Source: Clostridium sp. CAG:273
Lineage (GTDB): Bacteria; Bacillota; Clostridia; TANB77; CAG-508
Direction of reading: 5' to 3'
Length of the DNA stretch: 9,166 bases
NCBI GenBank assembly: GCA_000438355.1
Contig: FR901520.1
Span: 1-9,166, forward strand
In this document: one piece after another, positions 1 through 6,720 of the stretch
Numbering within the stretch: the stretch's first letter is position 1
How the letters are laid out: every line of letters starts with the position of its first letter
The notes under the pieces: generated by a model
What the model saw: the letters and a program-made list of their open reading frames with translations, nothing else
Databases searched by the model: none
What the model was told of the DNA's origin: nothing
Program-made: the position numbers and the translations under genes

Positions 1-342
1 GAATCTATAATTAATCAGCTAAAATGGTATGTTTATAATATAAGAAATGGAAATTTAGATTCAGCATTTAATCATTTTCATAATTTATTTCATGAAATCT
101 GTAAAGAAAAATTTAAACTAAATGATCAAGATAGTGTTGAAAAGATAATAAATAAATTATATAAAAATAATATAATAGGAAATAAAGAGGAGATATTAAT
201 AAGAAAATTTTATGATAGAAGAAATTTTAATCCAGTTTCACATCCAAGTAAAAATGGAAAAGCATCAGTAAAAATTTCAAAAGAAATTTTAGAAGAATTT
301 GAAGATGGTATTATTGAAATAATATTAAAAATATTAAAATAG
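1..342 (+). CDS. C-terminal 113 residues of an unidentified protein, possible HEPN domain (5' end outside the window)
   Basis: Frame 1 is open from the first base to a TAG at 340-342, and an intrinsic terminator follows at once, so this is the real 3' end of a gene. The fragment is mostly helical and rich in Lys, Asn and Ile, with no membrane segment. Around residues 68-82 it reads IRKFYDRRNFNPVSHP; Arg74 and His81 are six residues apart, matching the R-x4-6-H motif of HEPN RNase domains, and helix-forming sequence lies on both sides. HEPN proteins are common in toxin-antitoxin and abortive-infection systems, which would fit the restriction-modification operon nearby. The motif is short and the N-terminus is missing, so the HEPN call is inference. 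The reading frame is certain; the family is not. Confidence 0.7.
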   Translation, partial: ESIINQLKWYVYNIRNGNLDSAFNHFHNLFHEICKEKFKLNDQDSVEKIINKLYKNNIIGNKEEILIRKFYDRRNFNPVSHPSKNGKASVKISKEILEEFEDGIIEIILKILK

Positions 343-343
343 G

Positions 344-368
344 AGACGAGAGTTAACTCGTCTTTTTT
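344..368 (+). terminator. Rho-independent terminator of the gene ending at 342
   Basis: AGACGAG (344-350) pairs with CTCGTCT (357-363) around a 6-nt loop and is followed by an uninterrupted T-run to 368. It begins two bases after the stop codon, so it ends transcription of the partial upstream gene. Confidence 0.9.
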
Positions 369-477
369 GATATACAATAAGTAATATAATTTTAAAATCT
401 ATTCTTATTTTATTTTTATACAATTAACAAGATAATCTACAGATCATTTTTATAAATTTGAAAAAAGTATATAAAAA

Positions 478-512
478 TCCAAAGTTTTTCAAAATTTTGA
501 AAAAACTTTGGA
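478..512 (-). terminator. Terminator of the minus-strand gene at 525-818
   Basis: The arms at 478-494 and 495-512 form a long stem around the AAAATTTT centre, perfect but for one extra A in the right arm. On the minus strand it is followed by GGATTTTTATAT, giving a U-tract. It lies 13 nt past the stop of the minus-strand gene. Because the stem is also A/T-rich internally, it may work weakly in the other direction. Confidence 0.8.
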
Positions 513-524
513 AAACATATTTAA

Positions 525-818
525 TTAATTATCAAAACTACCACCAATCAACTGCACCCCATCACAAAAACCATTCCTATAATACTTCTCGTTCCAATAA
601 TCAAGATACATCATAAAATCATCATACAATTTATCAAGTTGCGACTGAACAAACTGTTTATTATCTTTAGAAACATTACGCAAAATCTTTTCACAAAACT
701 TATCAAAATTCAAACTATACTTATAATCCTTATCAGAAAGTTGGCAAAGAAAAGTTTCCTCTCTAAATTCTAACCAATCTTTCAAAATATCATCATTAAC
801 TTCTCTTAAATTATTCAT
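525..818 (-). CDS. Small hypothetical protein, 97 aa
   Basis: The reading frame has a good ribosome site: AGGAGG, then 9 nt, then ATG (start at 816-818). It has its own downstream terminator, so it is a real gene and not a shadow. The product is acidic and helical, with no signal peptide or membrane span. The C-terminal part, about residues 60-95, carries an aromatic stretch (DDFMMYLDYWNEKYYRNGF) followed by CDGVQLIGGSF. Small Firmicute proteins of unknown function commonly end in a similar [KY]YYxxGFxDGxxL pattern, so it probably belongs to one of those uncharacterised families; I cannot name it. It stands alone, divergent from the restriction-modification operon, and its upstream region carries the tRNA-like and tandem-repeat sequences. 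That position fits cargo of an integrative element. No function is proposed. Confidence 0.75.
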   Translation of the reverse strand: MNNLREVNDDILKDWLEFREETFLCQLSDKDYKYSLNFDKFCEKILRNVSKDNKQFVQSQLDKLYDDFMMYLDYWNEKYYRNGFCDGVQLIGGSFDN

Positions 819-900
819 AATCTAAATCCTCCTAAAAATTAAAATTTTTCATTTTCAAAAAGTATCGACAAGAGCCAATTTCGTAAGAACAAACGAACCA

Positions 901-927
901 TACCCATTGGGTAAAAATTGGGTAAAA
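901..927. repeat. 11-bp tandem direct repeat overlapping an inverted repeat
   Basis: ATTGGGTAAAA occurs twice back to back (906-916 and 917-927) with no mismatch. The first copy also forms the right half of a 13-bp inverted repeat, TACCCA-T-TGGGTA (901-913). Tandem sites spaced one helical turn apart are typical of arm-type binding sites for tyrosine recombinases and of other DNA-binding proteins. No recombinase gene is in the window, so the role is inferred from form and from the nearby tRNA-like sequence. Confidence 0.6.
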
Positions 928-1046
928 TCTGCTCCAAAAATGTCCTGAAAATGCACAAATGTTCTGTAAATCAAAACTCTTGTAAATACCTAAATACCAA
1001 CAAAAACTCTAATTTTCACAAAACTACAAAAACCGGTCAAACCTCG

Positions 1047-1091
1047 CTCATAACCCGAAGACCGATAGTTTGAGCTGTACTCCTGTAACCA
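1047..1091 (+). other. tRNA-Met 3'-half-like sequence, probable attachment-site remnant
   Basis: The 45 nt start with the methionine anticodon loop CTCATAA and continue CCCGAAG, a 14-nt match to typical bacterial tRNA-Met. The spacing of the remaining tRNA parts is right: a T-loop-like GTTTGAGC about where GTTCRANY belongs, then ACTCCTGTAACCA with the terminal CCA. The sequence preceding the loop does not pair with CCCGA, no D-arm or 5' acceptor strand is present upstream, and the T-stem is broken. This cannot be a working tRNA. Integrative elements that use tRNA genes leave copies of the 3' half at their ends, which is the simplest explanation. Confidence 0.5.
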
Positions 1092-1116
1092 AGTTTATCG
1101 AAAAATTCAAAGTTCA

Positions 1117-1145
1117 TTGACAAAAAAATGGCGGAAATCTAAAGT
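1117..1145 (+). promoter_or_regulatory. Possible upstream promoter P1 of the restriction-modification operon
   Basis: A perfect -35 box TTGACA (1117-1122) is followed by 17 nt and TAAAGT (1140-1145), a 4/6 match to the -10 consensus. Transcription would begin near 1152 and run through the operator region, giving a leader of about 108 nt before the regulator gene. Confidence 0.5.
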
Positions 1146-1180
1146 AGTATTAAATGAGTTTAAGTGTAAAATAAGAAATT

Positions 1181-1208
1181 ATTGTAAAAAATATTGTATT
1201 TTTACAAT
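1181..1208. promoter_or_regulatory. Inverted repeat over the -35 region, candidate operator O1
   Basis: ATTGTAAAAA (1181-1190) and TTTTTACAAT (1199-1208) are perfect reverse complements separated by 8 nt. The right arm covers most of the P2 -35 box. It is a likely dimer binding site, most economically for the XRE protein encoded 52 bp downstream. Confidence 0.55.
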
Positions 1209-1222
1209 TAAATTGATATTAT
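1194..1222 (+). promoter_or_regulatory. Proximal promoter P2 of the restriction-modification operon
   Basis: TTGTAT (1194-1199), 17 nt, then TATTAT (1217-1222), which is 5/6 to the -10 consensus. The predicted start is near 1229, about 31 nt before the regulator ATG. Both boxes lie inside inverted repeats, as expected of a repressible promoter. The -35 box itself is only 3/6. Confidence 0.55.
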
Positions 1223-1227
1223 ATCAA
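1213..1227. promoter_or_regulatory. 15-bp palindrome over the -10 box, candidate operator O2
   Basis: TTGATAT-T-ATATCAA is a perfect inverted repeat centred at 1220, directly on the P2 -10 box. A further half-site, ATTGATA (1243-1249), lies 31 bp on and runs into the Shine-Dalgarno of the regulator gene. Binding here would block RNA polymerase, so negative autoregulation is the likely outcome. Confidence 0.6.
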
Positions 1228-1259
1228 CAAATCAGCAGATTAATTGATAGGAGAGAATA

Positions 1260-1580
1260 ATGAAAAGTAATTTAGGGGAATACTTATATGATTTAAGAAA
1301 AAAATCGGGAAAAACCATTAAGGTCTTAAAAGAGGAATTAAAAATATCACCACAGTATTTAAATGATATAGAAAACAATAAAAGAATTCCATCAGATAAA
1401 TTATTGAGAAATTTTGCAGAAACATATAAATTAGGTGTTGATGAGAAAACAATATTATTTGATTTAGCAACAGAGAACTCAAAAACAAAAAAGATTCCTG
1501 TTGATATAGCAAACTATATTTTGGAGAATGAAGACGCTAAAAGCAAAATTAGAAAGATGATTTATGAGGAGAAAAAATAA
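1260..1580 (+). CDS. XRE-family helix-turn-helix regulator of the type III restriction-modification operon
   Basis: This is a 106-residue DNA-binding protein. Residues about 6-60 form a typical lambda-repressor-type (HTH_3) five-helix domain, with LKEELKISPQYLNDIENNKR as helices 2 and 3 and the recognition helix at SPQYLNDIE. The remaining 45 residues are helical and charged, probably for dimerisation; no peptidase or ligand domain is present. The start is fixed by AGGAG (1249-1253) six nt before the ATG. The stop overlaps the start of mod (TAATG), so the two are translationally coupled. Two inverted repeats over the promoter just upstream make it the likely autorepressor of the operon, comparable to the C proteins that time expression in type II systems. 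The HTH assignment is firm; the control role is inferred from position. Confidence 0.9.
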   Translation: MKSNLGEYLYDLRKKSGKTIKVLKEELKISPQYLNDIENNKRIPSDKLLRNFAETYKLGVDEKTILFDLATENSKTKKIPVDIANYILENEDAKSKIRKMIYEEKK

Positions 1581-3451
1581 TGATAAAAGATATAATTGAG
1601 AATAATAATAATAAAACTATAAATGAAGATAAAATAAGTAATTTAAAACAAATTATACCTAATTGTTTTGATAAAGATGGAAGATTAGACTTAGAATTAT
1701 TAAAAAAAGAATTTAATACAGATTTAGAATTTTCAAAAGAAAGTTTTGAACTAAACTTTTTAGGTAAGTCTTATGCTAAAATGATAACAGGATTAGATAC
1801 AGAGACTGTAATAGAACCTGACTTAGGACATAATAATAAAGAAGAAAACATAAATAGCGAAAATATCTATATTAGTGGGGACAATATAGATGCTTTAAAA
1901 CATTTAGTAAAAGCTTATGAAGGAAAAATAAAATGCATATATATAGATCCACCATATAATACAGGAAAAGACGGATTTGGATATAATGATACTTTTAAAT
2001 TTAGTAAAGAAACTTTGGCTAATAAATTAGATATAGATATGATAGAAGCAGAAAGAATATTAGATATGACTTCTAATAATTCTTCATCACATAGTGCATG
2101 GTTAACTTTTATGTATCCAAGATTGTATTTAGCTAAACAATTATTAAGTGAATACGGAGCAATTTTTATATCAATAGATGATAATGAAGTGTATAATTTA
2201 AAACAATTATGTGATCAAATATTTGGTGAAGAAAATTTTGTTAGTCAAATTACTTGGCAATGTTTAGATACAATAAAAAATGATGCAAAATATTTCTCGG
2301 ATAATGATGAATATATTTTATGCTATGCTAAAAATAAAGAAAAATTAAGAATTAAAGGAATTAAGAAAACAGAAAAACAAAAGGCTTATTATAAAAATTA
2401 CGATAACGATCCGAGAGGAGACTATTTGTTAACGCCATTACACGCCAAAAGTGGAGTGGAAAATAGTATATATACATATGTTTTTAAAAATGGCCAAAGG
2501 TGGACACCAATTGAGGGAACATATCCTAGATTTTCAAAAGACACTTTATCTAAATTAGAAGAAGATAATAGAATTTATTTAGATCCAGAAGGAATTAATG
2601 TGCCTCAAAAAAAGACATTTTGGAGTGAAGTTGGTGATAGAATGCCAAGTACTACTTTTTGGGGATATGAAGAATATGGTAGTACAAGACAATCAAATAA
2701 AGAAATATCGGAATTATTAGGAAAAGGAATTTTTAAAAATTCAAAACCTACAAAACTAATAAAAAATATTATTGATTTAATTTGTGAAGAAAATGATATT
2801 ATAGTTGACTTCTTTTCTGGCAGTGCTTCAACAGCAGATGCAATTATTCAATTAAATTCAGTAGATAAGCTTAATCTAAAATATATTATGGTTCAATTGC
2901 AAGAAGAAACGAAAAAGAATGAAGAAGCTTATAAAAATGGATATAAAACTATAGATGAAATAGGTCAAGACAGAATTAAGAAAGCTTCTGAAAAAATTAA
3001 GAAAGAAACGCATGCAGATATTGATTATGGATTTAAGCATTATACTTTAAAAAACACTTCAGATAATATTTTGAGTAAATTAGAATCGTTTGAACCACAA
3101 TTAATGAATGAATCATATGACCTATACAAAGAATATGGAGTAGAAACAATATTGGAAACATGGAAATTAAAAGATGGATATGAGTTTACTACGAATATAG
3201 AAAAAGTTGATTGTAATGGATATAATACATATAAATGTGGAGAATGTTTATATTTAATTGAACCTAATATAAATATAAAAAATATTGAAGCATTAATAGA
3301 AAAATACAATAAAGATGAAAAATTTACTTGCAACAAAATTGTATTATTTGGATATTCATTTAAGTTTAATGAATTAGAAATGATAAAAAATAATATAAAA
3401 CAAGTTAAGAATTTCAAAAATATAGATGTTAAAGTATATACAAGATATTAG
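1580..3451 (+). CDS. mod: Type III restriction-modification system, Mod subunit (N6-adenine DNA methyltransferase)
   Basis: This 623-residue protein transfers a methyl group from S-adenosylmethionine to adenine in one strand of an asymmetric site, and supplies sequence recognition to the Res partner. The motif order is that of the beta class: catalytic DPPY at residues 123-126 (in YIDPPYNTGKDG) comes before the AdoMet-binding DFFSGSAST at 410-418. The family signatures SSSHSAWLTFMYPRLYLAK, ISIDDNE and, near the C-terminus, YIMVQLQEE are all present. The variable stretch between about residues 235 and 390 should be the target-recognition domain, so the site cannot be read from sequence. Length and C-terminal region are normal for type III Mod, with no frameshift. 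AGGAG (1567-1571) eight nt upstream sets the start, which overlaps the regulator stop by one base. Res follows after 14 nt. Confidence 0.97.
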   Translation: MIKDIIENNNNKTINEDKISNLKQIIPNCFDKDGRLDLELLKKEFNTDLEFSKESFELNFLGKSYAKMITGLDTETVIEPDLGHNNKEENINSENIYISGDNIDALKHLVKAYEGKIKCIYIDPPYNTGKDGFGYNDTFKFSKETLANKLDIDMIEAERILDMTSNNSSSHSAWLTFMYPRLYLAKQLLSEYGAIFISIDDNEVYNLKQLCDQIFGEENFVSQITWQCLDTIKNDAKYFSDNDEYILCYAKNKEKLRIKGIKKTEKQKAYYKNYDNDPRGDYLLTPLHAKSGVENSIYTYVFKNGQRWTPIEGTYPRFSKDTLSKLEEDNRIYLDPEGINVPQKKTFWSEVGDRMPSTTFWGYEEYGSTRQSNKEISELLGKGIFKNSKPTKLIKNIIDLICEENDIIVDFFSGSASTADAIIQLNSVDKLNLKYIMVQLQEETKKNEEAYKNGYKTIDEIGQDRIKKASEKIKKETHADIDYGFKHYTLKNTSDNILSKLESFEPQLMNESYDLYKEYGVETILETWKLKDGYEFTTNIEKVDCNGYNTYKCGECLYLIEPNINIKNIEALIEKYNKDEKFTCNKIVLFGYSFKFNELEMIKNNIKQVKNFKNIDVKVYTRY

Positions 3452-3465
3452 AAGGAGGAATAGGT

Positions 3466-6363
3466 ATGAAACTCGAAAGAGGATTAAAACATCAAGTTGA
3501 TGCAGTAAATTCAATTGTTAGAGTATTAGAAAATGTTAATATAGAAAAAACAAATAGTTTAACTGAAAATCCTGTAATAGATTTGGCTTCTCCTAATATT
3601 ATTAAAAATATTAAAAAAATACAAAATAATAATAGTATTACAAAAGAAATGAGTAGAAATATTGGCATAACAGATGATTATTTAAATATCGATATTAAAA
3701 TGGAAACAGGTACAGGCAAAACATTTACTCAAATTAAAACAATATATGAATTGAATGAAAAATATGGATTTAATAAATTTATAATAGTAGTACCAACATT
3801 ACCGATAAAAGCAGGCACAAAACAATTTATATCATCTTCAGATACAAGAAAATTTTTTGAGGATGAGTATAATCAAGTAGAAATGGAATTAAGATTTGTA
3901 GAAAGCATTCAAAAGAAAAAGGGAAGAGATTATTTTCCAAGTGTTATTAGAGAATTTGTAACAGCTTCTAATTTAAATAGTAAAAAGATACAAATAATGT
4001 TAATTAACTCTCAGTTAATAACAAATGGAAAAATGTTAACTAAAAATTATGATACTACAATATTAGATGATTTGACAAATCCAAGCGAGGCTATTAAATC
4101 AACAAAACCAATTTTAATAATTGATGAACCTCATAAATTTGCCAAAGAAAATGTAACTTTTAACAAAATAAAAGAAATTTTAAAACCACAATGTATTATA
4201 AGATTTGGAGCAACATTTCCAGAAAAAAGAAATCATGAAAAGGATTATCAAAATTTAGTATACAATTTAGGAAGTATAGATGCATTTAATAATAATTTAG
4301 TAAAGGGTGTTATAGCAGAATATGTTCCTACAGACTCAAATAGCAATTTAAGAATAAAACTTATATCAATAAAAAATAAAGAAAAATGTACTATTCAAAA
4401 AATAGAAAAAAATACAAAAAAATCTTATGAATTAGCTAAAAACGATAGTTTATCTATAGTCCATGAAGATTTTTATGGTGTAGAGATAATAGGAATAACT
4501 AAAAATTCAATTGTACTTTCAAATGGAATTGAAATTACTGTTGGAACAGAGTTGTCACCAGAAAGTTATACTATTTCATATCAAGATATGATGATAGAAA
4601 CAGCTTTAGAAAGGCATTTTGAAATAGAAAAAGAAAATTATAATAAAGGTATTAAAACGTTAGCACTATTTTTTATTGATGATATTTCAGCATATAGAAA
4701 AATAGAGGAAGGAAAACCAACTTATATTTTGGATTCTTTTGAAAGGATATTTGAAGAGAAGTTAAAGAATAAGATTAATGAGCTTGATAATTGTGAATAT
4801 AAAAAATATTTAGAAGAGAGCTTAAATAATATATCAAAATGTCATGCAGGATATTTTTCACAAGATAATGCAGAAAAAGATGAAGAGATAATAGCACAGG
4901 TTAATGATATACTAAATGATAAAGAAAAAATTTTAAAGATTAAAGACTCAGATGGTAAATTTAATTTAAGAAGATTCATTTTTTCTAAATGGACATTAAA
5001 AGAAGGATGGGATAATCCGAACATATTTACAATTGCTAAGTTGAGAAGTAGTGGTAGTGAAAATAGTAAGTTACAAGAAGTTGGTAGAGGTTTAAGATTA
5101 CCAGTAGATAATAATCTTAATAGAATAGATAATGAGCAATTTTATTTGAATTATATTGTGGATTTTACTGAACAAAACTTTGTTAAAGAATTAAGAAATG
5201 AAATAAGCAGTGAAGTAACTACATTTAATAAAATAACAATAGATCAAATAAAAGAAATAGCTAAGGAAAGAAATGTTGATTATACTCCTATTTACATTGA
5301 ATTATTACAAAACGGTGTTATTAATCCAGAAGGTGAAATTTTAAAAGAGGATAATTTATTAGAGATACTACCAGAACTTAATAATGGATTACATAAAAAT
5401 AAGGTTATTGAAAGAAAAGAAAAAGATATTAATACAATTAAAGTTAGAAAAAATAAATATGACCAAATCAAGAAATTATGGGAATTATTAAATAAAAAAT
5501 ATATTATTAAGTATTCTGAATTTAGTAATGATGAAATAGAAAGAGCTTTGTTAAATATACTAAATGAAGGAATAAATAGTAGTGATGTTATAACAACAGA
5601 AAGACAATTGTTAAATATAACAGATAATTCCACTAATATAATTGAAATGGCAGGTATATCATTATCAACAAATAAGAAAATGAAATATAACGAATTTATT
5701 ATAAAGTTATCTGAATTAACTAATATTCCAATAATGAATATTCATAATACTTTAGTAAAATACAGTCAAAAACATAAGATTGATAATGATTTCTTTAATA
5801 GTACAGTATTATCAAAATTTTATATGAAGATAAATGATTGGAAGGCAGATAAATTATTTAAAAGATTTACATATCAAAAAACTAATTTACCAATACATCC
5901 TACATCGTTAACTACAGAAGATGGAACAATAAAGGATACAATTGTATTAGGAAATGTTGGAACATCCAGAATAGATGATGTTCCTCAGGAAAGATATTTA
6001 TATGATACAATTGCATTTGATTCGGATATTGAAAAAAGTAATATATTAGAACAAATAAATGAAGTAACAGTATTTGGAAAAATACCTAAAAATAGTATAA
6101 AAATACCTGTAGCAAATGGTGGAACATATAGTCCAGATTTTATGTATTTAGTTGATAAAAAAGATGGTTCAAGTGAATTAAATTTAATTATAGAATCAAA
6201 GGATGTTGAATCTGAAAGAGATTTAAGAGGACAAGAAAAATATAAAATAGAGTGTGCAAAAAAACTATTTGAACAATTGAACAAAGAAGGAATTAATATT
6301 AAATTTAGAAAACAGTTGAGTAATGATAAAGTGGGAACTATAGTCAGAAATTTGATTAATTAA
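3466..6363 (+). CDS. res: Type III restriction enzyme, Res subunit (helicase/translocase and endonuclease)
   Basis: This 965-residue protein forms a complex with Mod, hydrolyses ATP on unmethylated DNA and cuts a short distance from one recognition site after interaction with a second. It belongs to helicase superfamily 2: Walker A METGTGKT (residues 79-86), Walker B DEPH (220-223), motif III FGATF (247-251), EGWDNP (513-518) and motif VI QEVGRGLRL (537-545). A beta-rich insertion between roughly 260 and 375 is usual for type III Res. The C-terminal nuclease has a PD-ExK centre, SPDF (PD at 890-891) and ESK (910-912) followed by DVE. All motifs are intact and the length is typical, so the enzyme should be active. 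AAGGAGG (3452-3458) lies seven nt before the ATG. It is the last gene of the operon; no obvious U-tract terminator follows it. Confidence 0.97.
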   Translation: MKLERGLKHQVDAVNSIVRVLENVNIEKTNSLTENPVIDLASPNIIKNIKKIQNNNSITKEMSRNIGITDDYLNIDIKMETGTGKTFTQIKTIYELNEKYGFNKFIIVVPTLPIKAGTKQFISSSDTRKFFEDEYNQVEMELRFVESIQKKKGRDYFPSVIREFVTASNLNSKKIQIMLINSQLITNGKMLTKNYDTTILDDLTNPSEAIKSTKPILIIDEPHKFAKENVTFNKIKEILKPQCIIRFGATFPEKRNHEKDYQNLVYNLGSIDAFNNNLVKGVIAEYVPTDSNSNLRIKLISIKNKEKCTIQKIEKNTKKSYELAKNDSLSIVHEDFYGVEIIGITKNSIVLSNGIEITVGTELSPESYTISYQDMMIETALERHFEIEKENYNKGIKTLALFFIDDISAYRKIEEGKPTYILDSFERIFEEKLKNKINELDNCEYKKYLEESLNNISKCHAGYFSQDNAEKDEEIIAQVNDILNDKEKILKIKDSDGKFNLRRFIFSKWTLKEGWDNPNIFTIAKLRSSGSENSKLQEVGRGLRLPVDNNLNRIDNEQFYLNYIVDFTEQNFVKELRNEISSEVTTFNKITIDQIKEIAKERNVDYTPIYIELLQNGVINPEGEILKEDNLLEILPELNNGLHKNKVIERKEKDINTIKVRKNKYDQIKKLWELLNKKYIIKYSEFSNDEIERALLNILNEGINSSDVITTERQLLNITDNSTNIIEMAGISLSTNKKMKYNEFIIKLSELTNIPIMNIHNTLVKYSQKHKIDNDFFNSTVLSKFYMKINDWKADKLFKRFTYQKTNLPIHPTSLTTEDGTIKDTIVLGNVGTSRIDDVPQERYLYDTIAFDSDIEKSNILEQINEVTVFGKIPKNSIKIPVANGGTYSPDFMYLVDKKDGSSELNLIIESKDVESERDLRGQEKYKIECAKKLFEQLNKEGINIKFRKQLSNDKVGTIVRNLIN

Positions 6364-6457
6364 ATTGAAGGATTATATATGATAAGAAAAGATAAATAAA
6401 AATTCATATTTATACCCCAAAACTTTTAAGTTCAAATTCAAATTCCATACCCATATA

Positions 6458-6471
6458 TCCGCGATAGCGGA
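6458..6471. repeat. GC-rich short hairpin (left of the small RNA)
   Basis: TCCGC-GATA-GCGGA forms a 5-bp stem with a 4-nt loop in otherwise almost pure A/T sequence, 95 nt past the res stop. It lacks a T-run on either strand and so does not look like a terminator. It resembles, in inverted orientation, the hairpin at 6721-6740 (10 of 12 core bases shared). Confidence 0.5.
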
Positions 6472-6565
6472 AAAATGAAAAATAAGACTTTACTTTAAAT
6501 AATCTACATGTCAAATATTTAAAATAAAAAAATCGTGTAAAAAATACTAAAAATTAAAAAAAGCA

Positions 6566-6596
6566 TAAAAATAGAAGTCCTAGAACATAGGACTTC
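6566..6596 (-). terminator. Terminator of the minus-strand small RNA
   Basis: On the minus strand GAAGTCCTA and TAGGACTTC form a perfect 9-bp stem with a 5-nt loop (6574-6596), followed by TATTTTTATG and then another run of seven T. It is oriented away from the 7097 operon and stops transcription about 200 bp short of the res stop codon. Confidence 0.85.
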
Positions 6597-6672
6597 CTTC
6601 ACTTAAGTGAAATCATATCTTTTGGCATCTAAGGGTTAAACCTTATTTAAACTGCTATTTTATAATAACAGC
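6566..6672 (-). ncRNA. Candidate small structured RNA, about 107 nt
   Basis: The segment has its own promoter and terminator, and no coding frame. Read on the minus strand from 6672, it folds into four consecutive hairpins. CUGUUAUU/AAUAGCAG is an 8-bp stem with one G-U and an AUAA loop. UAAGG/CCUUA closes a 6-nt loop. UUCAC/GUGAA is part of a 14-nt palindrome (6598-6611). The terminator stem comes last. The stretch UAGCAGUUUAAAUAAGG followed by an AAGG...CCUU hairpin, a second hairpin and a terminator hairpin resembles the anti-repeat, nexus and 3' hairpins of type II CRISPR tracrRNAs. The dense hairpins would also fit a remnant of an IS200/IS605-type element or its RNA. The transcript itself is well supported; its class is not known. 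Confidence 0.6.
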
Positions 6673-6678
6673 AATTTA

Positions 6679-6707
6679 AATATACCATAATATAGATGAA
6701 AAATCAA
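6679..6707 (-). promoter_or_regulatory. Promoter of the minus-strand small RNA
   Basis: On the minus strand TTGATT (6702-6707) is followed by exactly 17 nt and TATATT (6679-6684). The predicted start is the G at about 6672, the first base of the 5' hairpin. Only the small RNA lies between this promoter and the terminator at 6574-6596. Confidence 0.6.
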
Positions 6708-6720
6708 TACAAAAACCAAC

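Larger units (their letters stand above)
819..1116. other. Gene-free region between the divergent genes
   Basis: There is no coding frame of note on either strand. It contains the Shine-Dalgarno of the minus-strand gene (near 829-834), a short inverted repeat TTCGT-N8-ACGAA (880-897), the 11-bp tandem repeat and the tRNA-Met-like segment listed separately. CGGTC (1034-1038) and GACCG (1060-1064) can also pair; on the minus strand this stem is followed by GTTTTTG, so a weak attenuator for the minus-strand gene is possible. Its base composition is less A/T-biased than the flanking genes, which suggests a separate origin. Confidence 0.5.

Noticed and set aside
855..985. Minus-strand frame ending FLPNGYGSFVLTKLALVDTF, considered as an integrase remnant because many integrases begin LPNGYGS
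   Set aside because: Only about 40 codons between a TAG and a TGA, no ribosome site, and the likeness is limited to a few residues.
1047..1091. A functional tRNA-Met gene
   Set aside because: The 5' half, D-arm and acceptor partner are absent, and the anticodon and T stems do not pair.
819..1260. T-box riboswitch upstream of either divergent gene, prompted by the tRNA-like sequence
   Set aside because: No T-box antiterminator sequence (GGGTGGNACCGCG type) and no matching terminator before either gene.
1601..1612. AAT repeated four times near the start of mod, considered as a phase-variation tract
   Set aside because: The unit is a codon (four Asn), so length change would not shift the frame, and four copies are too few to be notably unstable. 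A-runs elsewhere in mod reach only about 7.
6379..6399. Mini-frame MIRKDK just after res, preceded by GAAGGA
   Set aside because: Six codons only, with nothing to support translation or conservation.
6643..6680. TTTAAAC...AATTTAAA palindrome as a CRISPR array
   Set aside because: A single occurrence with no spacer-repeat periodicity; treated instead as part of the small RNA and its promoter.
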